Assembly (NCBI GenBank): GCA_030695285.1 | Contig: JAUYTF010000038.1 | Span: 1-9,309, forward strand | Length of the DNA: 9,309 nt | From: Eubacteriales bacterium | GTDB taxonomy: Bacteria > Bacillota > Clostridia > Christensenellales > CAG-138 | Reading direction: 5' to 3' | Shown: positions 1 to 6,420 of the stretch, piece after piece | How the letters are laid out: the number at the start of each line of letters is the position of its first letter | Numbering within the stretch: position 1 is the first letter of the stretch | Notes under the pieces: model-generated | What the model saw: the letters and a program-made list of their open reading frames with translations, nothing else | What the model was told of the DNA's origin: nothing | Databases searched by the model: none | Translations under genes and position numbers: made by a program

Positions 1-1
1 C

Positions 2-679
2 TATCAATCGTTTCTTTCGGACGAGGCTAAAAGAGAAATCTCTGATTGCACGAATTGTTTGGATCACAGCTCTTTAAACTTTAATTTTCTTGTTTTCAAT
101 TACACGGAAGTCTTTGAAAGGCTACTACGCAAATCAATACCGAGTAAAACCAGCGAGCTGGGAGTTGCCGTTTCAAACGGAAGTCCTTGTCGTTGCAGAT
201 TGGAATCTGTTGAATACGCCCACGGCAGCTTGAAATCCTTACCTTTAATATTTGGTGTAAATGATCCGGAACAGATTCGTTATCTCATCCACAGAAGAAA
301 TCCGGATATTGAACAAATTTTAGTGAAGCCCGTAGGAAACAGAGAAACGAGATCGTTTGCCTTCGAGCGATGCAAAAGCATGATTCATCAAAGCGATATC
401 GTTTGCATCTTTGGAATGTCCATCGGGGCGACCGATGCTTTGTGGTGGAACGAGATTTTAACATTGTTATCAAACAATAAAAAAGCAAACCTTTTGATTC
501 ATTATTGGGATCCGGAATGCAATGTCGCTATTGCTGGGGACGTTATTCAGACAACCAGAGAGTGCAAAAATAAGCTTATCACGAATGCAAAATCAGATAT
601 TCGAATGCAAAGAAGCTTATGTGATCGGATTCATGTCATCATTAACAGAAATCCTTTCCACATATCTATGCATGTTTAG
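2..679 (+). CDS. AbiH-family abortive infection protein, C-terminal part (5' end outside window)
   Basis: The reading frame is open from the left edge to the TAG at 677-679, giving 225 visible residues. The TTG at 59 is only an internal leucine codon, so the true start lies upstream. I recognise the C-terminal half of the AbiH family, a phage-defence (abortive infection) group whose biochemical activity is poorly defined. The landmarks, in order, are an FNYT motif (nt 95-106), an A-H-G motif (218-226) followed by L-I-F-G (about 245-256), and near the end D-I-V-C-I-F-G-M-S-I-G-A-T-D (about 395-436), which matches the family's IFGhSLG..D segment with Met in place of the usual His. No membrane segment is visible. 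The gene is A+T-rich (19 G/C of 60 at 61-120), unlike the operon downstream (41 of 60 at 5641-5700), which suggests separate acquisition. No terminator separates it from the next promoter. Family assignment is by remembered motifs and is fairly sure; activity is unknown. Confidence 0.75.
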   Translation, partial: YQSFLSDEAKREISDCTNCLDHSSLNFNFLVFNYTEVFERLLRKSIPSKTSELGVAVSNGSPCRCRLESVEYAHGSLKSLPLIFGVNDPEQIRYLIHRRNPDIEQILVKPVGNRETRSFAFERCKSMIHQSDIVCIFGMSIGATDALWWNEILTLLSNNKKANLLIHYWDPECNVAIAGDVIQTTRECKNKLITNAKSDIRMQRSLCDRIHVIINRNPFHISMHV

Positions 680-700
680 CGAATACTATAGAAAAAGTTC

Positions 701-730
701 TTGACACAACCGGAAAATATATGGTATATT
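701..730 (+). promoter_or_regulatory. Sigma-A type promoter with extended -10, driving the T-box leader and operon
   Basis: A perfect -35 TTGACA lies at 701-706 and a -10 TATATT at 725-730, separated by 18 bp. A TG dinucleotide at 722-723 makes an extended -10 (TGg-TATATT). Transcription should begin near 737, just ahead of the T-box leader. It starts only 22 bp after the stop codon of the defence gene, so the two genes have no obvious terminator between them. This is the only strong promoter I see in the 680-1242 gap. Confidence 0.82.
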
Positions 731-736
731 ATTCGA

Positions 737-1037
737 AATTCAGATATATACATGCGATGAAAGAGACATGCTGATCGCAAGTTCGTCTTTAGAGAGCCGG
801 TGTTTGGTGTAAACCGGCGGCGACGCGGGCAGCGGATCCCTCCCGAGCAGAGACGCTGAAGCAGAGTAAGCGTATTACGGCAGGCACCGTTACACGCCAG
901 GGTTTGACAGAACCCGTATGAAGAGGATCAGTGCGTTCTCGGCGCAGCGCAACCGCGCAAGAGAACACGGGATCAATTTGAGTGGTACCGCGAGGATGAA
1001 TCCGTCCCCGTCTCAATTTAGAGACGGGGACTTTTTT
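737..1037 (+). promoter_or_regulatory. T-box riboswitch leader, probably tRNA-Ile responsive
   Basis: This is a tRNA-sensing transcription attenuator. Stem I is recognisable from GATGA (756-760) and CTGA (856-859), the likely kink-turn halves. The AGAGAGCCGG...GGTG...CCGGC distal arm (791-818) is the tRNA-elbow-binding end, and its terminal stem is 796-801 with 813-818. GCTG (770-773) pairs with CAGC (830-833) above the specifier loop. The best specifier is ATC (836-838, Ile): it sits six bases before the conserved GAGC (845-848), the same spacing as in the well-known B. subtilis glyQS leader. CTC at 840-842 (Leu) fits that spacing poorly. GGGTT/AACCC (900-904/911-915) and GTTCTC/GAGAAC (935-940/961-966) are stem II- and III-like hairpins. 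The T-box TGGTACCGCG (983-992) carries UGGU, which pairs with an ACCA tRNA end. Uncharged tRNA would stabilise the antiterminator. The bases before TGG are TGAG, not the usual AGGG. Confidence 0.9.
1004..1037 (+). terminator. Rho-independent terminator of the T-box leader
   Basis: GTCCCCGTCTC (1004-1014) pairs perfectly over 11 bp with GAGACGGGGAC (1021-1031) around the six-base loop AATTTA, and six T residues follow (1032-1037). The 5' arm overlaps the CGTCCCC that would pair in the T-box antiterminator, so the two structures are mutually exclusive, as expected for transcription attenuation. Confidence 0.93.
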
Positions 1038-1167
1038 ATAGCCTGATGGCACTCAACTGTTTGGGGTTTAAAGAGACGGGGACTTTTTTATAGCCTGATG
1101 GCACTCAACTGTTTGTGTTTTGAAAAGACAGGGCATTTTTACAACCAAATGCTCATTAACCAATTTG
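1020..1167 (+). repeat. 52-bp tandem repeat carrying the terminator 3' arm (two identical copies, one decayed)
   Basis: The 44 bases at 1020-1063 recur exactly at 1072-1115, a period of 52 bp. Each copy starts with the terminator 3' arm GAGACGGGGAC plus T6 and runs on to CACTCAACTGTTTG. A diverged third copy occupies about 1124-1167 (AAGACAGGGCATTTTT, then ...ATGCTCATTAACCAATTTG). A fourth vestige may begin at GAGACCGG (1176). Only the first copy has an adjacent 5' arm, so the second arm could form a terminator only by pairing back to 1004-1014 with a long loop. The third copy holds a small hairpin of its own, GCATTT/AAATGC (1133-1138/1147-1152). Confidence 0.9.
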
Positions 1168-1193
1168 TTTGCTATGAGACCGGAGTTTGGCTA

Positions 1194-1213
1194 GAACCTG
1201 CATAAGCTGGTTC
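1194..1213 (+). other. Small interrupted hairpin upstream of the cimA ribosome binding site
   Basis: GAACC (1194-1198) pairs with GGTTC (1209-1213). After one T-T mismatch, GC pairs with GC around an ATAA loop. It is followed by CAACC, not a T-run, so it is not a terminator. It may be an mRNA 5' structure or a remnant of the upstream repeat. No function can be assigned. Confidence 0.5.
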
Positions 1214-1218
1214 AACCG

Positions 1219-1246
1219 TTATGATTACAGGAGGATATAATCATGA
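1219..1246 (+). promoter_or_regulatory. Hairpin presenting the cimA Shine-Dalgarno in its loop and the start codon in its stem
   Basis: ATGATTA (1221-1227) is the perfect inverse of TAATCAT (1238-1244). With T1220-G1245 (wobble) and T1219-A1246 the stem reaches 9 bp. The ten-base loop 1228-1237 contains the Shine-Dalgarno AGGAGG (1229-1234), and all three bases of the cimA ATG (1243-1245) are paired. The stem is A/T-rich, so it should be weak and breathe easily. The pairing is visible directly; a regulatory role is inference. Confidence 0.6.
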
Positions 1247-2847
1247 GTAAAGTTTTTTTACTGGATTCGACGCTGCGTGACGGCGCGCAGAGTGTTGGCA
1301 TCTCATTTTCCGTACAGGATAAACTCAAGATCGTGCGCATTCTCGATGAGCTCAAGATCGATTATATCGAGGCGGGCAACCCCGGCTCCAATCCCAAGGA
1401 TATGGAGTTCTTTGAGCGCCTGCAGCAAAACCCGCTCAAGCACGCAAAGCTCACGGCCTTTGGCGCCACGCGCAAGAAAAGCATCTCAGTGCAGGACGAC
1501 CCAAGCATCAGATCTCTGCTCTCGGCGAACACGCCTTGCGTCACCATATTCGGCAAATCGTGGGATATCCATGTGACGGACATTCTGCGCGCGGAATTAT
1601 CAGAAAACTTGGCCATGATCCGTGACACCGTGCGTTACCTGAAAGAGCAGGGCAAAGAGGTCGTTTACGACGCGGAGCACTTCTTCGATGGTTACCGCGC
1701 AAACCCGGCCTACGCACTCGAAACGTTGCAGGCGGCTTATGAGAGCGGTGCTGACTGCCTCTGCCTCTGCGACACCAACGGCGGCTGTTTCCCGGATTAT
1801 GTGCAGAACATTGCGCGGCTTGTGATAGATCGCTTTCCCGTTGCGATCGGTATACATGCGCATGACGATGCCGGTATGGCGGCAGCCAACAGCGTTCTTG
1901 CAGTCACTGCAGGCGCAACACACGTGCAGGGAACCCTAGCTGGTTTTGGCGAACGCTGCGGCAACGCAAACCTCTCGACGATACTGGCAAATCTCCAGCT
2001 CAAACTCGGGTTCGACTGTGTACCCGCGGAGGCGTTAGAGCGACTTACGAGTACGGTCCATGAGGTGGCCGATATTTCCAACATCACTTTAGAGAAAAAT
2101 ATGCCTTACGTCGGCGCAAATGCCTTTGCACACAAGGGCGGCATGCATGTAGACGGCGTCATGAAAAACTCCCTGACGTTCGAACACGTTTCTCCGTCCG
2201 CGGTAGGCAATAGCCGCCGCCTGATGATGTCCGAAGTCGCAGGCAGAAGCACGATACTCGAAAAGGTCAAAGGGTTTTATCCTGCGATCAAGAGAGATTC
2301 CGCAGAGGCCACGATGATCATCGACATGGTCAAGCAAATGGAGCATGAGGGCTATCAGTTTGAGGGCGCGGAAGCATCTTTCGAGCTGGAAGTGCGAAAG
2401 CTGCTCGGCATGCGACCGAAGTTCTTCGAGCTGCAGATGCTCAGCGTGGTAGATGAGCCGCAATCCGAAATCCGCAAAAAGCCGTCGCTGGCGTCCATCA
2501 AGGTGCTCGTCGGCGATACGCTGGAGATCACGGCTGCTGAAGGCTTAGGCCCGGTCAACGCCATTGATGCAGCATTGCGAAAAGCGCTGGAGGTATTTTA
2601 TCCCGAAATCGGAGAGATCCGGTTGACGGATTACAAGGTACGTGTGCTGGACAGCGAGAGCGCAACCGCGGCCAAGGTACGGGTTCTCATCGAATCGACC
2701 GATGGGCATGAGTACTGGACGACCGTAGGCGTCGCCGTAGACATCATGCAGGCGAGCACGCGCGCGCTGATGGACTCTATCGAGTTCAAACTGCTAAAAT
2801 CGCAGGTTCCGTCGAAATACTTCGAGACAAAAAGCGAGACCGCTTAA
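1243..2847 (+). CDS. cimA: (R)-citramalate synthase, 534 aa
   Basis: CimA condenses acetyl-CoA with pyruvate to (R)-citramalate, the entry to isoleucine synthesis without threonine. The protein is cytosolic, with a DRE-TIM barrel in about residues 1-270, a linker, and a LeuA-type regulatory domain in about 400-525. Visible catalytic features are DSTLRDGAQ (8-16, with the R12-D13 pair), the K-S-W-D-I-H segment (H110), the metal motif H205-A-H207, and [11 protein letters not shown] (234-244). The linker motif is AFAHKGGMH (294-302), with H297 and H302 intact. The DSTLRDGAQ and GERCGNANL signatures and the full-length C-terminal domain fit citramalate synthase better than 2-isopropylmalate or homocitrate synthase. 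One departure is HDD where relatives usually have HND. The ATG is supported by AGGAGG at 1229-1234, eight bases upstream. It is the first gene after the T-box leader, and ilvB follows after 37 bp. The isoleucine specifier upstream agrees with this role. Confidence 0.9.
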   Translation: MSKVFLLDSTLRDGAQSVGISFSVQDKLKIVRILDELKIDYIEAGNPGSNPKDMEFFERLQQNPLKHAKLTAFGATRKKSISVQDDPSIRSLLSANTPCVTIFGKSWDIHVTDILRAELSENLAMIRDTVRYLKEQGKEVVYDAEHFFDGYRANPAYALETLQAAYESGADCLCLCDTNGGCFPDYVQNIARLVIDRFPVAIGIHAHDDAGMAAANSVLAVTAGATHVQGTLAGFGERCGNANLSTILANLQLKLGFDCVPAEALERLTSTVHEVADISNITLEKNMPYVGANAFAHKGGMHVDGVMKNSLTFEHVSPSAVGNSRRLMMSEVAGRSTILEKVKGFYPAIKRDSAEATMIIDMVKQMEHEGYQFEGAEASFELEVRKLLGMRPKFFELQMLSVVDEPQSEIRKKPSLASIKVLVGDTLEITAAEGLGPVNAIDAALRKALEVFYPEIGEIRLTDYKVRVLDSESATAAKVRVLIESTDGHEYWTTVGVAVDIMQASTRALMDSIEFKLLKSQVPSKYFETKSETA

Positions 2848-2884
2848 ACAAGATCATTTCCTTGGATCGAAAGGGGTACTATAT

Positions 2885-4585
2885 ATGAAACTCACAGGAG
2901 CGCAAATCCTGATCGAATGCCTAGCGGAGCAGGGCGTCGACACCGTGTTCGGCTACCCGGGTGGCTCCGTGCTCAACATTTACGATGAGCTCTACAAAAA
3001 CAGCGACCGCATCCAGCATTTCCTCACCTCGCATGAGCAGGGCGCCGCGCACGCGGCCGACGGATATGCGCGCGCCAGTGGCAAGGTCGGCGTCTGTATC
3101 GCAACATCCGGCCCCGGGGCGACCAACCTCGTCACCGGCATCGCAACTGCGTATCTCGACAGCGTGCCTGTCGTATTCATCACAGGCAATGTCAATGTCA
3201 GCCTCATCGGAAAGGACAGCTTTCAGGAGGCGGACATCACCGGCATCACCACGCCGATCACCAAACATAATTTCATCGTCAAAGACGCAAAAGATCTGGC
3301 CGGTATCGTGCGTGAAGCATTTAAGATTGCCCGCGCCGGCAGACCCGGCCCGGTTCTTGTCGATATCCCGAAGAATGTGACCGCAGAAACGGCTGAGTAC
3401 ACAGCGGAACAAATTGACCAAACAAAGAAGAGTCAACCCCTCTGTGACGAATCCGAGGCAGGCGTTGCGTCGCTGGCAGACATGGTTCGCAAGAGCGAAA
3501 AAGTGTTCCTGCTCTGCGGCGGCGGTGTGCTGATGTCACACGCATCCGAAGAAGTGCTGCGTCTTTCGGAACTGCTCAAAGCGCCGGTTGGCACCACGCT
3601 GATGGGCGTAGGCAGCTTTCCTTCTTCGCATCCGAACTTTACCGGCATGATCGGTATGCACGGCACGCGAGCGACCAATGTCGCCGTGTCGCAGAGCGAT
3701 CTCTTCATCGCGCTCGGTAGTCGTTTCAACGACCGTGTGACGGGCGATGTCAATAAATTCTGCAAAAACGCCAAGATCGTCCAGATCGACATCGACTCGG
3801 CAGAGATCAACAAAAACGTGCGTACTGCGCACCATGTGTTAGGCGACGTAAAGAGCGTGCTCAATCGTTTGCTTCAGCTGCTTGAAACCGCGCCGATCGA
3901 CACAAAGGAGAGGGAAGAATGGCTTGGGTCGATCCAAGCCTTGAAGCTTCCCGTGCGCGCGATGCGGCATGCGTGTTTTTCGCCCACAGCGATCCTTGGC
4001 GAGGTGTATGCTCACCTGCCAATAGATTCGATTATCGTCACCGACGTGGGGCAGCATCAAATGTGGGCTGCGCGTTACTTCCATTACGATCTTCCGGGAA
4101 CGTTTATCTCCTCCGGCGGGTTTGGGACAATGGGCTATGGCGCGGGCGCATCCATGGGTGCTGCGATTGCCAAACCCGACCGCAAGGTCGTTTTGGTCAC
4201 CGGCGACGGAAGCTTTCGCATGAACTGTAATGAACTTGCTACCATGCAGCACTACGGCATTCCAGTGGTGATCGTCGTAATGAACAACGGCGTGCTCGGC
4301 ATGGTGCGCCAATGGCAAACCGTGTTTTATGCGAAGCGTTATTCCCAGACCAATCTCGACCGCGGGCCGGATTTTGCGCGGCTTGCGGAAGCGTATGACC
4401 TCAAGGGATATACCGTCTTTTCGCTGGAGCAGTTCGATGAAGCATTGAGCGAAGCGGTCGCTTCTGGAAAGACAGCGGTTATCGACTGCCGCATTGGCTG
4501 CGATGAAACGATCACACCGATGGTTGCTCCTGGCAAACCCATCACGGAGTTTGTCCTGCACGAGCAAGCAGACGATCAAGATTGA
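2885..4585 (+). CDS. ilvB: Acetolactate synthase (acetohydroxyacid synthase) large subunit, 566 aa
   Basis: IlvB is the ThDP- and FAD-dependent catalytic subunit that joins pyruvate to a second pyruvate (valine/leucine) or to 2-oxobutyrate (isoleucine). The N-terminal ThDP pyrimidine domain has GYPGG (23-27) and the catalytic glutamate E51 in [13 protein letters not shown]. Next come the FQEADI segment (113-118) and a central FAD-type domain. The C-terminal ThDP domain has [14 protein letters not shown] (440-444) and, after the usual spacing, [12 protein letters not shown] (467-478). These are biosynthetic AHAS signatures, and the length is typical. Start support is AAAGGGG (2870-2876), eight bases before the ATG. 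No regulatory subunit gene (ilvN) follows; the next gene is ilvD. The last codons (DDQD and the TGA stop) lie inside the first unit of a 17-bp tandem repeat, so the extreme C-terminus could vary with changes in that unit. Confidence 0.95.
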   Translation: MKLTGAQILIECLAEQGVDTVFGYPGGSVLNIYDELYKNSDRIQHFLTSHEQGAAHAADGYARASGKVGVCIATSGPGATNLVTGIATAYLDSVPVVFITGNVNVSLIGKDSFQEADITGITTPITKHNFIVKDAKDLAGIVREAFKIARAGRPGPVLVDIPKNVTAETAEYTAEQIDQTKKSQPLCDESEAGVASLADMVRKSEKVFLLCGGGVLMSHASEEVLRLSELLKAPVGTTLMGVGSFPSSHPNFTGMIGMHGTRATNVAVSQSDLFIALGSRFNDRVTGDVNKFCKNAKIVQIDIDSAEINKNVRTAHHVLGDVKSVLNRLLQLLETAPIDTKEREEWLGSIQALKLPVRAMRHACFSPTAILGEVYAHLPIDSIIVTDVGQHQMWAARYFHYDLPGTFISSGGFGTMGYGAGASMGAAIAKPDRKVVLVTGDGSFRMNCNELATMQHYGIPVVIVVMNNGVLGMVRQWQTVFYAKRYSQTNLDRGPDFARLAEAYDLKGYTVFSLEQFDEALSEAVASGKTAVIDCRIGCDETITPMVAPGKPITEFVLHEQADDQD

Positions 4586-4705
4586 GAGACGATCAAAATT
4601 AAGTGAAGATCAAAGCTGAGTGACGATCAAGACCGAGTGACGATCAAGACTGAGTGACGATCGAAATTAAGTGAAGATCAAAATTGAGAGACGAAAAGAT
4701 TGAAA
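4571..4705 (+). repeat. 17-bp tandem repeat (seven full units plus a degenerate eighth) across the ilvB stop and ilvB-ilvD gap
   Basis: The consensus unit is GACGATCAAGACTGAGT. Full 17-base units begin at 4571, 4588, 4605, 4622, 4639, 4656 and 4673, and a 16-base decayed unit begins at 4690. Unit 1 encodes the end of IlvB (DDQD, stop). All seven full units carry GATC in the same position. Units 2 and 6 differ at one base, and units 3 and 7 share the variant start GAAGATCAAA, which suggests a 68-bp (four-unit) block duplication on top of the 17-bp expansion. Units do not pair with each other, so there is no hairpin. Because 17 is not a multiple of three and stops occur often, the array does not encode a repeat peptide. 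Between the ilvB stop (4585) and the ilvD start (4736) there is otherwise only the ilvD ribosome binding site. Confidence 0.93.
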
Positions 4706-4712
4706 CGATAAA
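4684..4712 (+). promoter_or_regulatory. Possible internal promoter for ilvD in the last repeat units
   Basis: TTGAGA (4684-4689, five of six to TTGACA) and GATAAA (4707-4712, four of six to TATAAT) are exactly 17 bp apart, ahead of the ilvD ribosome binding site. The -10 is poor and no TG extension is present. The TTGAG half is part of the repeat unit, so it could be chance. This is weakly supported. Confidence 0.25.
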
Positions 4713-4735
4713 AATGAGAAAGGTAATACGAGCAT

Positions 4736-6394
4736 ATGCGCAGCGATGAAGTAACAAAGAATGCGGAGCGTGCGCCACACCGCTCGCTGTTTAAGGCAAT
4801 GGGGTACACGGATGAAGAGCTCAGCCGTCCCCTGATCGGCATAGCAAACCCCAGAAACGAAATCGTACCCGGACATTTCCATCTCGACCAGCTGGCCGAG
4901 GCGGTCAAGGCTGGCATACGCATGGCAGGCGGTACGCCGATTGAATTCGGCACCATCGGCGTATGCGACGGTATCGCCATGGGGCACAAAGGCATGCATT
5001 ATTCCCTCGCAAGCCGCGAAATCATCGCGGACGAGTGCGAGATCATGGCGGAAGCGCACCGCTTCGACGGCATGGTGTTTCTGCCGGGTTGCGACAAGAT
5101 CATCCCCGGCATGCTGATGGCGGCAGCAAGGCTCGATCTGCCCGCTGTGTTTGTCACGGCGGGGCCGATGCTCTCCTATCAGGGCGGCGGCAAGAGCCTT
5201 GATCTCAACAGCGTGTTTGAAGCCGTCGGCGCGTTCAAAGCAGGGAAGGCAACGCAGGAAGAACTCGATTTTTGCGAAAACAACGCTTGCCCCGGCTGCG
5301 GCTCCTGCTCCGGTATGTTCACGGCAAACTCCATGTCGTGCCTGAGCGAAGCCATCGGCATGGCGCTGCCCGGAAACGGCACAATCCCAGCGGTGTACGC
5401 CGAGCGATTGCGCCTTGCTAAGCATGCTGGCATGCAGGTGATGGAGTTGGTGAAAAACGACATCCGCCCGTCTCAGATTCTCACCGAAACCGCTTTTGCC
5501 AACGCGCTCGCGGTGGACATGGCGCTGGGGTGTTCGACCAACAGCGTGCTGCATCTGACAGCCATCGCGCGGGAGGCAGACGTTACGCTCGATCTCGATC
5601 TCATCAATGAGATCAGTGCGCGCGTGCCGAATCTCTGCCGTCTGGCCCCGTCCGGCCCGCATCACGTGGAAGACCTCTATCACGCGGGCGGCGTTTCAGC
5701 TGTGGTCAACGAGCTGATTCAAAACGGGTTTTATGACGGCTCGACCATGACCGTGCTGGGCGTATCGATGGCAGAGACGGTCAAGAATGCAAAAATCCGC
5801 AACACGAATGTCATCCACTCCTGCAAGGAGCCGTATTCGCTGACCGGTGGTATCCAAATTCTCAAAGGAAACATCGCGCCGGACGGCTCCGTCGTTAAGC
5901 GCGCGGCAGTGCTGGACAGCATGATGCGTCACAGCGGACCGGCAAAGGTGTTTGAATCCGAGGAACAGGCTATTCACGCGATCTACGCCATGCAGATTCA
6001 AGCAGGCGACGTAGTTGTCATCCGCTATGAAGGGCCAAAAGGTGGCCCCGGCATGCGCGAAATGCTCGGGCCCACGTCAGCAATCGCAGGCATGGGGTTG
6101 GATACGACGGTCGCGCTGATCACGGACGGACGCTTCTCGGGAGCCTCCCGCGGGGCGGCGATCGGCCATGTTTCGCCGGAGGCGGCGCGCGGCGGCAACA
6201 TCGCGCTCATCAAAGACGGAGACATGATCGACATTGACATTCCAGCGGGCACGCTGAACGTTCGCGTCAGTCAGGAAGAGTTGGACGAACGCAAAAAGAG
6301 CTGGCAGCCGCCCGAACCGAAGATTAAAAAAGGATATCTTGCGCGTTATGAACGTATGGTCTCCTCGGCTTCGGAAGGAGCGGTCGTCAAATAG
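4736..6394 (+). CDS. ilvD: Dihydroxy-acid dehydratase, 552 aa
   Basis: IlvD is a cytosolic iron-sulfur enzyme that dehydrates 2,3-dihydroxy-isovalerate and 2,3-dihydroxy-3-methylvalerate to the 2-oxo acids, the shared third step for valine, leucine and isoleucine. The sequence begins MRSDEV and A-P-H-R-S-L (13-18). It then shows [10 protein letters not shown] (41-50), [15 protein letters not shown] (77-91), [13 protein letters not shown] (118-130) and [17 protein letters not shown] (184-200). C119 and the C185/C188/C191 cluster include the likely cluster ligands. PGH in place of PCN resembles the E. coli-type enzyme with an oxygen-labile [4Fe-4S] cluster, which fits an anaerobe (inference). 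The C-terminal motif [14 protein letters not shown] is intact and the length is normal. The start follows AGAAAGG (4717-4723) with a rather long 12-base spacer; the N-terminal family match supports it. It sits 150 bp after ilvB, behind the 17-bp repeat array, and 26 bp before leuA. Confidence 0.95.
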   Translation: MRSDEVTKNAERAPHRSLFKAMGYTDEELSRPLIGIANPRNEIVPGHFHLDQLAEAVKAGIRMAGGTPIEFGTIGVCDGIAMGHKGMHYSLASREIIADECEIMAEAHRFDGMVFLPGCDKIIPGMLMAAARLDLPAVFVTAGPMLSYQGGGKSLDLNSVFEAVGAFKAGKATQEELDFCENNACPGCGSCSGMFTANSMSCLSEAIGMALPGNGTIPAVYAERLRLAKHAGMQVMELVKNDIRPSQILTETAFANALAVDMALGCSTNSVLHLTAIAREADVTLDLDLINEISARVPNLCRLAPSGPHHVEDLYHAGGVSAVVNELIQNGFYDGSTMTVLGVSMAETVKNAKIRNTNVIHSCKEPYSLTGGIQILKGNIAPDGSVVKRAAVLDSMMRHSGPAKVFESEEQAIHAIYAMQIQAGDVVVIRYEGPKGGPGMREMLGPTSAIAGMGLDTTVALITDGRFSGASRGAAIGHVSPEAARGGNIALIKDGDMIDIDIPAGTLNVRVSQEELDERKKSWQPPEPKIKKGYLARYERMVSSASEGAVVK

Positions 6395-6420
6395 GTCCAC
6401 GTCATGTTGAGGAACCGCAG

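Noticed and set aside
59..679. TTG at 59 as the start of the first gene
   Set aside because: The frame is open to the left edge without a stop, no ribosome binding site precedes 59, and the AbiH match implies a longer N-terminus.
522..704. Short + strand ORF of 60 codons
   Set aside because: It overlaps the AbiH frame, has no ribosome binding site or recognisable protein, and runs into the promoter.
840..842. CTC (leucine) as the T-box specifier codon
   Set aside because: It lies only two bases before GAGC, against six in the glyQS leader; ATC at 836-838 fits the spacing. Kept as an alternative to test.
789..1052. Minus-strand ORF of 87 codons in the leader
   Set aside because: It lies across the T-box stems and terminator, and structured RNA explains the sequence.
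1133..1154. Independent terminator in the third leader repeat
   Set aside because: GCATTT/AAATGC is short and A/T-rich, and no T-run follows its 3' arm.
3839..4579. Minus-strand ORF of 246 codons opposite ilvB
   Set aside because: Shadow of the ilvB reading frame, with His/Arg-rich antisense composition and no protein-like motifs.
4571..4705. CRISPR array in the ilvB-ilvD gap
   Set aside because: Units are contiguous 17-mers with no spacers, no dyad symmetry and no cas genes nearby.
4667..5683. Long minus-strand ORF of 338 codons opposite ilvD
   Set aside because: It mirrors G+C-rich codons of ilvD, matches no family I know, and starts without a ribosome binding site; it is an antisense shadow.
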